This document shows positions 24,761 to 36,098 of a DNA stretch of 64,000 nt, in pieces. The DNA lies in the NCBI RefSeq assembly GCF_026914265.1, contig NC_069124.1:11921723-11985722 (forward strand), in the 5' to 3' direction. The stretch comes from Mya arenaria. Its lineage: Eukaryota > Mollusca > Bivalvia > Myida > Myidae. The notes under the pieces were generated by a model, which saw nothing but the letters and a program-made list of their open reading frames with translations, was not told the origin of the DNA and ran no database searches. The translations under genes were made by a program, and so were the position numbers. Each line of letters begins with the position of its first letter. Within the stretch, counting starts at the first letter, position 1.

Positions 24761-27700
24761 GTCGTTTGTTTTTCTTATTTACTATTGTACTCATTTTCAA
24801 GTTTGTTAAGTTTACCTAATAAAGGTCATTGTACTGAATTATCAATGTGTATTATGTTTATAATATACATGTATATCAGTTGTTTGATAAATGCCATTTC
24901 ATTCCAATATATCAGTTATTCTTTCACTATATCGGTTTCTTCTGTATGTTTATCACAAACAATATTAAAACACTTTATTAAAGCTGCACTCTCACAGATT
25001 GAACGTGTTGACAACTTTTTTTTTATTTTTTTTTGTCTTGGAACGAGCCAATTTTTGCGAAAATCCATAGAAACCAGTTATATAAGACTGCTGAAAAAAT
25101 GTTTTATATTTAAGTACAAAACATGATGTTTTATTTATTTTTCTTAAAACCGATAGTAACGGATTAAGCCATAAAGCATTAATTTTCGAACGGAAATATG
25201 ATAATCTACGATCTGATTTTTTTGTCAGCAATCTTTTATCATTGGCTTGCAGCTATTTACGCAAAAATTTGCCATTTCCAAGACAGAAAATAAAAAAGTT
25301 GTAAAAATGCTATATCTGTGAGAGTGCAGCTTTAAAACGACTTTTTAATAATAAAACTTGATAAACTAGCCGATGTTATCCAGGTCGATATGGAATGAGT
25401 TAGTCATGAATTGAAGCAAAAGCATGTTTGATTTAAACGGACGACGGGCATTGTGAACTTACAATCAAAATAAACATTAGTTAAATATTTTTATCGCTTT
25501 AACGTTCTGCGGAGAGAAATATGCGATCCAAAAATCATTAGTATAAATGTCCGTGTCGATCTTGCATGAGTATATGGGACAGTGTATATTATGAGTGAGT
25601 ATAAAGAACCGTGTCAATCTTACATGGGCATAGATGACCGTATAAATATTGCATGAGTATATAGGACTGTGTCGATGTTGCATGAGTATATAGGATCGTG
25701 TCGATCTAGAATGAGTATATCGGACCGTGTTGATCTTGCATGAGTTTATAGAACCGTGTCGATCTTGCATGAGTATATCGGACCGTGTTGATCTTGCATG
25801 AGTATATAGGATCGTGTCGATCTTGCATGAATATATCGGATCGTGTTGATCTTGCATGAGTTTATAGGACCGTGTCGATCTTGCATGAATATATAGGACC
25901 GTGACGATCTTGCATGAGTATATCGAACCGTGTTGATCTTGCATGAGTATAAAGGATCGTGTCGATCTTGCATGAGTATATCGGACCGTGTCGATCTTGC
26001 ATGAATATATAGGACCGTGTTGATCTTGCAGGAGTATATCGGACCGTGTTGATCTTGCATGAGTTTATAGGACCGTGTCGATCTTGCATGCATATATAGG
26101 ACGGTGTCGATCTTGTATGAATATATAGGACCGTGTCGATCTTGCATGCATATATAGGACTGTGGGGGTATTACATAAGTATATCGGACCGTGTTGATCT
26201 TACATGAGTCTTTAGGACTGTGTCGGTCTTACATGAGTATATCGGACCGTGTCGATATTGCATGAATATATAGGAATGTGTCGATCTTACAAGAGCATAT
26301 AGGACTGTGTCGATCTTACATGAGTATATAGAATGTGTCGATCTTACATGAATATATAGGTATGTGTCAATATTGTTTGTAGCAATTAGAAAAATGTATT
26401 TATATTTTCGCTCTTTATGTGTGATAGAAAGCGTGGTGGCTGATTATATTTTGTAGTATAAATTTAATGATACAATTATTGAATTTATAAAAATAAAGAA
26501 ATCAGGAAATGTCATCGACAAATATTTGTTATTTCAGTGATCTCCGAAGACATGCTCATTGCGACATGTAGTTTGATGTTACAAAAACTATAACCCCATA
26601 TAAACTGACCACGGGCCATATTTCTATGTAGAAAACGACCCCCCCCCCCGACGAGTACTGACCCCCCCCCCCCCCCACACACACACACACATATACGAAC
26701 AGAGAAAAAATACCACCTACACAAAGAGTACTGTCCCAGGGCTTTTTCACCTTTTTTGCTAGGGGCCGAAATAAGGCTACTTCACAATTGGGAAAAATGT
26801 CATTTTTTTCCCAATTTCCAGATATTTTTGTCACAAATCACAGATATTTTCCCCAAAAAGGAAGATCTTACTTCAAAAATGTATTCTGCTTGAGCAAATT
26901 ATTCTTTTTTATCATTTAAGTTGACATAAGAAGAAAGCTGTATAATTTGAACGTTATTCGAGGACCAATTACTCCATAAAATAATATTGTTATCAATTTC
27001 CCATTTTGAGACGTTAACGCATTTATTTTCCCAATTTGCAGAATTTCACGCGTTTAAATTCCCAAAATGAAAAGGCTAGGCCTCTTCACAATTTTTGGTG
27101 AAAAAGCCCTGACTGACCCAAACAGAAACTTTACCCTGGAATGTGTATTATATATTAATTTTGTGATCCTTATGAGACAACATTTGGCACAAGATAGTAA
27201 TGATAATGATATTACTCATTTGACTTTCATGACTTTCATGGTCAAAACACAAACGCATAAGATTTGTGTATGATATTTAAATAATTTTCGCCCATTTAAT
27301 GAAAGCTGTTTAACAAGGCAATCGACAACTTGTAGATAGTTTGCTTAACGAGACTTATACGTGCACTTATAGGTATAGCTACACTTTCATATAAAACTTG
27401 CAGTTTTAAAGGCGTTGACATATTTCTTTCATATTGTCCTCGTTTTATCGTTCTTGTACCCATCCAAGTAGTGTTCTCAACCTATCGAATATCAGAATAA
27501 CTTCCACCACCACCACCACCACCTCCACCACCACCTCCACCATCACCACCATCTCTACTACTACTACTACTACTACTACTGCTACTGCTGCTGCTACTGC
27601 TACGGCTACTGCTGTTACTATAACTACATCTACTACCACCAGATAACATTATATATTTGTAACGTTTTAAAAATAATAAAAGGCACCGTTTGGGCTGTGC

Positions 27701-30344
27701 GCTTATTTTGGATTCATCCCTTTGCTGTACAACGTTAAAAACACATTATATATGACATTATTATAAATACAATAACTTATCGTTGGCACAATGCCGTATA
27801 CACTAAAAGGTTGCAAGAAAGCCATTTATACTCGGTAAACAATGTTTAAAATATAGAATACAATACTCTATTGTTTCACATTTAATTCTTCTTTGTCTGT
27901 TTAGGTGTCCTTTTTGTTTATGAAAGTGCCAAAAAGACTTGGGACAGAGGACTGCCTCTGATTGGTAAGTGTTAATTGGACAGCTTGAAGATTTTATCCA
28001 AACCCAAATTTTGCTTTTTCTGCCCTCTGACCTTTCGTCAGAAATTTGAAGAAAAAACAAATGCAATATCAATTATTGACAACTGGTATATGTTGTACAC
28101 TTGTATGTGATGGTAATACAATTTCAGACTGCTTGGAGGGCTTTGCGTTTATTTTTTGCTGTGGTTGTTTAACAAAACTCTGGAAATATTTGAGGTAAAT
28201 GTTTTATTGTTCATTATATGTTATTGTTTGCAGAATATGAGCATTACAGCGTTTATAGTATGCATATATCGATGAGCGAACCTCAAATGGTTTCCTTTCA
28301 GTACAAAAATCAAACTTGAACAGGAATCATATTTAGTATTTTTTCAACAGTTAATATAAAACAGGATCTTATTAAACTCCAATCCTAGAAACTACGTTAA
28401 TTTTTCAGGAATGATCCTCGTGATTTACATTTGACTCTGATTTATCTAAACTTACAGGATTATTTACAGTCCTTAACATTTACACAGTTATGAAAATTAT
28501 TACCGATAGCATACTGCTTGCTCTTGTTTATTTTATCTAAAAAGTACTCAGGGTATTCAATTTTTCTTTTTAGTAGACGCTATGCCAAGTCCGACAAACC
28601 TTCCTACAAATGGGAAAACACAGAACTACACTCTATCAAGTCCGAAAGGGGCTTGACCAGTTTCGAAATATTAAGTATGCAGTTACAACTGGATCAGAAA
28701 GACAATGAGATACATGATCTAAAAGAGAACGTTCGAAAACTTGCACAAGACAAACGTCAGGCAGAGATGGAAAAGCAAGATGCTCTTACTAGGTAGGTGG
28801 AAAGTTGTGTGGCAAATAACTTTGATGGAAAGTGCATTATCAAGCTGATGCAAGATTACTTTTTGACGCCACCTGTAATCCAACTCTGGGCACCAAACGA
28901 AAGGGGAAGTGTTAACAAGTGTCTAGGGTATGGGTTATAGGCATATGTTCATTGCTACTAGCTATGAGGTAAACCGTAAGAGGTTAATCTTGAGAGAGTT
29001 GGATGAAATTTTTAGCGATTTCAAGTTTACAGTTGTGTGATCAATCATTAGATAAGGTCTTTATAGGATTCACTGACATAATGTCATTTAAACATCGTAC
29101 ATACCATTGCAGATTGAGCGAGGTTATCTCAGTAAAGCTCAGGGACAACAATCCAAATATCGCGGATTTAAATGATCCGTTCAGACCCACAAAGCTGGCT
29201 GAGATGTTTAGTGAGCTGTATGACAATGAATGGACTGCCCTTTACACAGTATTGGAGGAATATGAAGTCAAGAACAAACACACGATAAATTTTCTTCTCG
29301 ATGTTTTTATGGTAAACTTCTACAAACGAATTAACTTGAATATGAATCAAGATGAATATCTGTTAGAGTACTTGTAAGAAGAAATATACTTACGTTCAGA
29401 AGCGTTACTTTCAACGTGGCATCAAAACATTTCATTTTGTTTTTTAGGAATCATTTGCATTTTGCAATGCGGAACTTGAAACCAACTGGCAGTTAGTTGC
29501 AGCATGGTATTTGGACGAGGTAAGTCAATTACATATTTAACTATATTACTTAATCAAAATATACAATGAAAATAAACAAACGTTTACCACACGTTTAATT
29601 TTTCAGAATTTACCCAACAGCCAGTCTTTGAAAAAGGCGTTAAAAGATGGTAGGAAGTCAATGGTTCCTCGCCTCCTTACTGAAATGGAAAAGGTATATA
29701 AAAAATTGTTATTTTTAGTGATATTGCCTTCTAACTCGAAGAAATAATCTTAATGACTTCAAAATATAAGGACATTTCTACCAAAGGTAAAAAACATACA
29801 AAAAGAAATCTAGTAGTGCATAGATGTAATTAATAGAAACTTATTCTGTTCATTACAGAAATTTGATACCTATCTTTGTGGTTTCTGCAAGAACGCAAGT
29901 CTCCGGCCCGTTTTGACAAGTGGTAAAATGAAAGAGTACGTATCCAGTTGCGTAAAGTTGAGTTTGCTGATGAGCGCGAGCGATCCACCGGTAGTCGTTG
30001 ACTGTCCTGGCTGGGTGCCATGCACACCAGACTACCAGTCGGAACAGGATGAACACTCTGGTGTATTTGGACAAACTAATGTCAACGCTGAAGGTGATGA
30101 GAGAAACAAGAATAGTACGTCGGATCTTAAAGAGAGGCGGAATTTCAACAAAGAACTGTTCAAAGAATACACTGTTCGAGGGAATTACGTGGAATTTTTC
30201 GTGTGGCCAGTGATGTTTCTGCACGAGAACGGGCCGGTGTTGACCAAGGGGATTGCTCAAGGTGCCGAAGACAAAATAATATCAGATGATGACCACCGAT
30301 GGGAGTGGTGGAAGACGACCAATAACCTTATAAACAATGACTAA
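24724..30344 (+). CDS. MIEAP-like protein with N-terminal hydrophobic segment (copy 3)
   Basis: Exons are 24724-24760, 27905-27964, 28128-28194, 28574-28792, 29113-29311, 29448-29519, 29607-29693 and 29859-30344. They total 1227 bases: 409 codons including the stop, every junction in phase, all GT-AG. Residues 33-54 include GFAFIFCCGCLTKLWKYL, which is hydrophobic enough for a membrane anchor or an amphipathic helix. Residues 55-127 are a single coiled-coil exon. 128-194 hold RPTKLAEMFSELYDNEW. 195-218 read FCNAELETNW. 248-408 contain SASDPPVVVDCPGW, NYVEFFVWPVMFLHENG and KGIAQG. The domain is that of SPATA18/Mieap, which binds mitochondrial outer-membrane lipid in vertebrates; a mitochondrial role here is inferred. 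The 3.1-kb first intron is full of repeats (MITE, 30-bp array, hAT MITE). An AATAAA lies at 30628. This is the most convincing intact copy. Confidence 0.75.
24978..25335. mobile_element. TTAA MITE family A, 358 bp
   Basis: TTAA at both ends, termini AGCTGCACTCTCACAGAT and its complement, and a non-coding interior shared with 10289-10911 (ttggaacgagccaatttttg, aaccagtt/aatcagtt, cgaacggaaa). It is the cleanest copy in the window and lies in intron 1 of copy 3. Confidence 0.85.
25525..26370. repeat. 30-bp minisatellite array
   Basis: About 28 copies of a unit of the type CCGTGTCGATCTTGCATGAG plus TATATAGGAC. The unit length is a multiple of three, so minus-strand frames stay open (Ser/Arg/His/Tyr-rich). 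These are not genes. Located in intron 1 of copy 3. Confidence 0.95.
26371..26736. other. Intron stretch with C-run and CA-run
   Basis: Two runs of C (26639-26649 and 26662-26676) followed by (CA)n to about 26692. Otherwise AT-rich intron sequence. Confidence 0.6.
26737..27111. mobile_element. hAT-like MITE, 375 bp
   Basis: Inverted termini CAGGGCTTTTTCACC at 26737 and GGTGAAAAAGCCCTG ending at 27111. CAGGG...CCCTG ends are typical of hAT elements. The flanks actgtcc and actgaccc look like a diverged 8-bp target duplication. The interior is AT-rich and non-coding. Confidence 0.75.
27112..27500. other. Intron 1 of copy 3, remainder
   Basis: AT-rich, nothing recognised. Confidence 0.4.
27503..27645. 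repeat. (CCA)n/(CTA)n/(CTG)n trinucleotide tract
   Basis: CCA repeats grade into CTA and then CTG/CTA repeats. Poly-Thr and poly-Val frames here are artefacts. Confidence 0.9.
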
Positions 30345-30599
30345 TTGGTAGAAACTAATTGACCCAAAATTAGCATACACATTGCAAAATATTGAAAGGA
30401 GATGATGAAAGAATATGTATCCTAAGCGCCAACTTAGAAGACGTGTTTAACTGTAACTGGCACAATATAGTTTCACAAAATATTTACAGACTAAATACAT
30501 ATGATTGAATAGTTGTCTTGTATCATATGAGACATACTAGAACTACACTAATGAATTAGTTCATGTAAAAATATTAAAGAGGAGTACTTTCAATTTGTC

Positions 30600-31220
30600 A
30601 AAACTTGACTTTAATGCTTACTTATTCAATAAACGCTGAACACGTGTTCTTAAAACGTATTACCGTTTACCGTTTTACATGAACACTGGTTTTAAACAAA
30701 AGACGATAACTCTTTTGTAGTAAACATTCGAATATCCTTCGTAGTACGAGGGGTTTCCAAACAAAACTTTGGCAATATGTAGATCAGAAGAATATGACGT
30801 CTTGATGCAACACAACCAATAGTCATTGGTATGTCAAATCGTGGAGGGTAGTCTCCATGGCAATGTCCTTTAACGTTGCTCAGCCCAAATTGTTGATTAT
30901 ATTTGATTGCCTTAACACTTAAGTTACTTCCATGTATACATTAAGATTTCATTGCTTGTGAATGCAAACGATCCACCCCTATTTCTTGAGTGATGCAGGT
31001 GGAAACCAATTTAGGAGCGAAAAACTGTGATAAAAGTAGAAGCTACCAAATATTCTCGATCACCTATTCAACAAAGTGAACCAAATGAACAACAACAAAC
31101 AAACAAAGGTCATTTCACATCTATCAAATAATCGTCAATGGTAAAAGTTAACAGACACGAAAAACCTATGATTGTGTATGTTTATTTTCTTTTAACATCA
31201 TGTTTACCAATCATGTTCTA
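30600..31220 (+). pseudogene. Unprocessed pseudogene related to copy 2
   Basis: 30690-30910 matches the intron of copy 2 at about 17510-17710 (acgataa, gtagtaaacat, gtagtacgagg/gtagtttgagg, tctccatggcaa/tctctatggcaa, tttaacgt.gctc). Directly after, 30950-31090 matches the terminal exon (aatgcaaacgatccacc..., tggaaacc, tattctcgatc, caacaaag). The 72- and 87-base exons between them are gone and the frame breaks after DPP (an in-frame TGA at about 30990). The 3' flank of copy 2 follows (atctatcaaataatcgtcaa). So this is a genomic duplicate with internal deletions, not a retrocopy. Confidence 0.7.
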
Positions 31221-32322
31221 AGACGAAGGTAGTCGTTGCCTTATATCCTGTTAGCCATTCACTTCAATGTTAGATACAGATGTTTTCATTTCATTGACTC
31301 GTACTTGTGCTTCTTATGTTACACAAATCGGCATTATCAACAATATCAGTTCTCATGATAAAATTATACTTATTATATGCCTGCTTTGTTGTTGTTTTTT
31401 TATAATTAAGAAATTTTACACACCACTGATGATCATATGACATTATAAAAGCCGGTCAGTCAGCCCCCGAAGGTGTTTAAGGACCGAGGCGTAAGCCGAG
31501 CTGACTTGGGAAAAATATCGTTGTGAAATTTGCAAGCATGACTCGCCAGCTTTATTACGTCAGCGGTCCATATAATCTCAGCGGTCCATATTATATTTTT
31601 GGCAAGGTCCGGACCGGCCAAAAACATGATATGGACTGCTGATGTCATAAAAAATGATATTTATTCAAATATATAGATAAACAGACCGATCAACTTTATA
31701 TACACACTAATGTAAGGTAAAATATTTATTAAAAAAATGACCTGACTTTGATTTTGCGAGTTAAAACCCGTTTCATTTCGGGTTTAAGAACGGCCTAGCC
31801 TCAATTACAAGCAATATTTTAAGGTCGAGTTCAGTGATATTATCATTATATGGGTTTCACTAGAAAGACCACAATTTGAAGATGCATATCGTACTTACGT
31901 GCCATACAGTATATGATCTGCATTAATTCCGTTTCAAAGTCCTCTTGAGTATACGCAATTCGTAGCTTGTTTTTCAAAATAATTTATTTAGAAACAATGG
32001 GATGATTTTTAAATAGACTAGGCTTTATCAATTCAGAATCATTTGATAATGAGTGTAAAATGTAAAAGTACGGCTAATGTCAAACTGGAAAATACATGGC
32101 CTGCATGTACCAGGAAGGCAAGTGATGCTCTAAGGAATATCGGCATGAGCACATCTTAAGTCGGGGTTTGGTCTCTTTCGAAGAATATATTTGTATTTTT
32201 GTAAAATTTTAGTTTGAGATTATTAGAGATTCATATTCTGCCTACCACCCATTTGCTCGCTTGCCGTTCCTTAGTCCATAGTAAATTTTACATAATAGAA
32301 AATAAATTACACATTGACCGAT
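31221..32322. other. Intergenic; repeat with cagcggtccatat motifs
   Basis: 31552-31650 has direct copies of cagcggtccatat and an inverted partner (atatggactgctgatgtcat), suggesting a small element. The rest is AT-rich with nothing recognised. Confidence 0.4.
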
Positions 32323-32598
32323 GAGCTTTTACGATGGCACCATTTAAAAAAGCCGAACCTACATTTTTGGCTATTTCGGGGTTTTCATCTTTTTATTAAC
32401 ATATTTTAGTTTGCCGCCTTTTCTAAAAACACCGGACTTAACAGCCAATAGAAATTGAGTTTACTGGTCAGTAGAAGTTGCAGAAAAACCCGAACCTACA
32501 TATTATTGTATATGACATTTTATATTGTTTTTTTGTATCTCCTGAAAAAGTACAAAATTGTAAGTTCGGCATTTTTAAATGGTGTCATCGTTTAGCTC
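32323..32598. mobile_element. MITE with ~40-bp inverted termini
   Basis: The left end gagctttt.acgatggcacc.atttaaaaa.gccgaac.tac is the reverse complement, with few mismatches, of the right end ending at 32598. The 276-base element is non-coding. The superfamily is not recognised. Confidence 0.7.
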
Positions 32599-33599
32599 CT
32601 TAAGCAAAAGAAACATCAGACGTTAGTTAAACTCCGGGGTAATTGAAAGAGTTAACAATTTAAACGTCAACAGCGTTATATTTACATTTATCAGTTTTGA
32701 AGATAACAATCTTAGTTTTCTCGACATTTGTTGTGAGTTTCGTGCAATCACAGTAACTTTGCCAATTATTTAATGGTTCCTTGTGGCCTTCTGCCGACAA
32801 AGTTCATCGATTGTGAGCACTGTGTTGGTTCCTTGCTGCATATTTAACTCGGTCAAGTAATCTCCCTTGAAATAATACGACATTTCTATAAAAGTAATCA
32901 TACAATGTACATACATGTTTCAAACAAAGCATCATTTCTACGTACATTGAGCGTAACATAGCCAAAAATTACCATCGATACTTGATTTTATAAATGTTTC
33001 ACAAATTCTGCTCCTTTCAATATTTTTGAAGTCAACAAAACAACAACATAGCTTCTGCTTCTAATTGTTCGAAAATAAATATAGTACTATAAATATTTTG
33101 AGACACGTTAGGCATCCGTGAGAACATCATATTTCTTAATCCATAACTTTAGCCTCTTGTTTTAAATAACTGCAAACAACTTCGCGAAGTATCTGATCAA
33201 CGTAATACCCTAATCAATTCCATGCTTAAGCTAGTATGATGAGTGGAAATGCAATTACACGACTAAGATTGTTCTTATTGAGCTTTGTTATTTTAATAAC
33301 AAAATATTCATATTTAATAATGATAATGATATTTCTTTTTCTAAATACTTGTGAAACCAATCAATATCGTTAACGAACCACTTTAGGCGTTATCTTTCAA
33401 AAGCAAAGATATTAATCATTCAGTTTTGAAGCACTCAAAACTTGTTCCCATTTGTTAAGAGCTGATGGTGGGTAGACTTTTGTACTAAAATAGTATCACT
33501 GTGGTAATTGTGTAAGGAGTAAGCGAAAAAGGATATAACAGTGAGTATTAATTTTGTGTATTGTGTTCAATCGGTTAACTCTGTTTATATCATAAATAA
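32599..33599. other. Intergenic, no feature seen
   Basis: AT-rich DNA upstream of the copy 4 5' module. Confidence 0.4.
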
Positions 33600-33790
33600 G
33601 ATATGTTTGCATGACGTGACTTGTGCATGGTCTATTTATCTTCCTCTTTCGTTTTTAAAAGGGTAAAGCACTGAAAAATAATAAACCACGTATCCGAAAA
33701 GGAGCTCAAAAAGGTTGGCAAGGCAATGTAAAACGACCAAACACCGATACACGGAAGGCAGCTCCAAACACATTTATAGAATGTAGGTTA
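33600..33790 (+). promoter_or_regulatory. 5' module of copy 4 (weak)
   Basis: atcttcctctttcgttttt...aaagggtaaagcactg, then ccgaaaaggagctcaa, follow the order of the copy 2 and copy 3 modules. No clear start codon equivalent to MRxRRY is left. Confidence 0.3.
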
Positions 33791-33875
33791 ACAGTGTTTT
33801 GAATTTAACATAGCTGCTCTTATTCTTATTGATTCACACGTTAAATGTTTTAACAAGACAGAACTTTTGTTTCAG

Positions 33876-34160
33876 ATATAGATTTGATACTCTTTGTGCC
33901 ATTTAGAAGTTTGGGAGTGTTTGCTCTTTGGAAGTGCTGGCCATTTAAAGAGACAACAATCATAGATGACATAGGGGAAGCTTCAGGTAGGTTTTCTGGC
34001 AATTTACATGTTTTAAATGGAAAAATATATACATTTTGTTGTAACCAGGAAGTCATATTGTTTCAGGTTTACCTTTGCTAGCAAGGGTAACATTGATGTT
34101 ATGGGGAGTTTTGAACTTTTTGCCTTTTGGAAACAATGGCCATCTAAAGGCGAAAGCAAG
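33876..34160 (+). repeat. Duplicated N-terminal exon segment, copy 4
   Basis: 33876-33970 and 34067-34155 are about 70% alike, each after a ttgtttcag acceptor. They encode GVFALWKCWPFKETT and SFELFAFWKQWPSKGES. The frames relative to the acceptors differ (phase 1 and phase 2), so both cannot be read in one transcript. Confidence 0.5.
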
Positions 34161-34429
34161 TTAGTATTATTACTTTTTCAGTTCTATTTCACACACTCTT
34201 CTGTTGGCAAGAATACACGTATGCATGTGTATACGTACATACAGTTTGCAAATAAACTTGAAAAGTGCGGGGTTAATAAATACCGCGAGACCATTGATGG
34301 TTAATTTGTAGCGCATTTAATTGGATGGCTAAAGTGATAACAATTTAATATGTACATGCATGGATGCTTTGCGCGAATGGTGGTTTTTGAGTTTATCTAT
34401 ACTCGCACTCGGGTAACGCCCATTCTGCG
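34161..34429. other. Intron of copy 4
   Basis: AT-rich intron; nothing recognised before the SINE-like block. Confidence 0.35.
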
Positions 34430-34580
34430 AGTGCACCTGTAAGATTGTTACCCTGGACCCCCGTTTAGCGTTCCTTCAGGAAGACGAATTGAAGATAGTG
34501 GTGCGGCGGAATCGAACCTGCGACCCCGGGATTGACAGTAAAATGTGTTACGTAATGATCGAAAAGGGTCGGCACTTGAA
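34430..34580 (-). mobile_element. tRNA-headed SINE-like fragment
   Basis: ggaatcgaacctgcgacc at about 34508 is a tRNA B-box in reverse orientation. The block from accctggacccccgttta resembles the end parts of 49480-49620 and 51560-51720 (gggaccccgttta.cgt.t..c, tgaatcgaacatgcgac). Read as a pol III-derived element on the minus strand. Confidence 0.5.
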
Positions 34581-35220
34581 TATAGAGCGTGAATTATTGT
34601 TTGTCTAAATATGTAAACGTCATTGAGGACAAATTTCACATGAATATGATTTGCCCCTTGTATTTAGATTTGAGAAATGAATATTTCAAATCTGAATTAC
34701 AGAAATCCGTCCTGAAGCAATATTCTGCAGCATAATGTCAGGATACTATTAATACATTATTGTACTGATCGCAAAGTTTATTTGCAACGCTTTTGAAACA
34801 GGAGAACGGTTCACTCTTGCGCGCAGTGGTCAGAAATTGGCTCAGTGTGAGCATTATTTGATAAGCTTATAGAGAGCTGAATCTTTTACCTTCTGTACCC
34901 TGTGCGTAGGAGTGGGTTTTATAAACTTAACAAAGGCAGTTGATAGAACCACTTTTACCGTCTTAAACGTGTTTTATTTACCACACCATGTTAATATACG
35001 TATTTATACCGGATGCTGTTGTATGCAATAATGATGTACAAGCATATTTCACCAATATAACTTTTATCAAAACATTTGTGGAATGATTTTGCCAAAATAG
35101 AGAATAGTGTTTGATCATTACACATCATAGTTTGTTTATCACAGTATTGATTTTTTTATTTTGTTTAAAATTACATGTATGGATATCTGTATTTTCAGCC
35201 GGAAGCATCGCATTACAATA
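34581..35220. other. Intron of copy 4, no feature seen
   Basis: AT-rich. Confidence 0.35.
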
Positions 35221-35226
35221 TACTTT

Positions 35227-35513
35227 TATGTTATGTTATGTTATGTTATGTTATGTTATGTTATGTGTATATGTTATGTTATGTGTTATATGTTATGTTA
35301 TGCTATGTAGTGTAATGTAATGTTATGTTATGTTATGTTATGTTATGTTATGTTATGTTATGTTATGTTATTTTATTTTATGTTATGTTATGTTATGTTA
35401 TGTTATGTTATGTTATGTTATTATTTTATGTTATGTTATGTAATGCAATGTTATGTTATGTTATGTTATGTTATGTTATGTTATGTTATGTTATGTTATG
35501 TTATGTTATGCTA
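35227..35513. repeat. (TTATG)n pentanucleotide satellite
   Basis: About 55 units of TTATG with a few variants (TTATT, TAATG, GTGTA). Met/Leu/Cys/Tyr frames over it are artefacts. Located in the long intron of copy 4. Confidence 0.97.
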
Positions 35514-36098
35514 CCACATGACCACGGATCCGCCACGCGCGTTTCGCGTGTATGAGCCCGTCTCGTAAGTAGTTGATTCCACGTGGTACCTATAATTACA
35601 CGCCAAGTCGGTTTCTTTTATGTGTGAAATTGATCTCCAGGCTATAGTTTTGAACTTAAATTCACTTGATTGGAGCAGAGTTAAAGCCACGATTATTCAG
35701 TGTTTCAAAAACTTGAAAAAGCTAAGTTCGTTTGTTAAAAATTATAATGCATTTAACAACCGCGTCAAGAGTTGTTTAGCTTTCAAGGGACGTTTAACGT
35801 TTAAAGGATAACGCTGTAAGAGGATCATTTAAGGCATGAAACTCCATTCAAAATGGTACAGATAGGCCAGTCACTGTATATTTGTGTGTGCGTAATAATA
35901 AAAAAATAACTCAACTTAGCAAATTTTGACGTCATTTTTTTTAAAAAAAATCACAATGGTATAAGTGTATACTATTATTTTTACGTATCGGAATCGTTCA
36001 ATAATAAATCGGGTAACATCTAAAATACACGCAAAACCTTTTTGGTGCCGTTAAAGTTCAACAAAACATGGATGTGTTTTCTAATGTGTCTTTTTCAG
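35514..36098. other. Intron of copy 4
   Basis: The last 100 bases before the acceptor (aataataaatcgggtaacatctaa...) are duplicated before the next exon at 36785-36875. Confidence 0.5.

Noticed and set aside
25477..26147. Minus-strand frames of 75-155 codons
   Set aside because: Produced by the 30-bp minisatellite, whose length is a multiple of three; no gene context.
35111..35568. Met/Leu/Cys/Tyr repeat frames
   Set aside because: TTATG pentanucleotide repeat.
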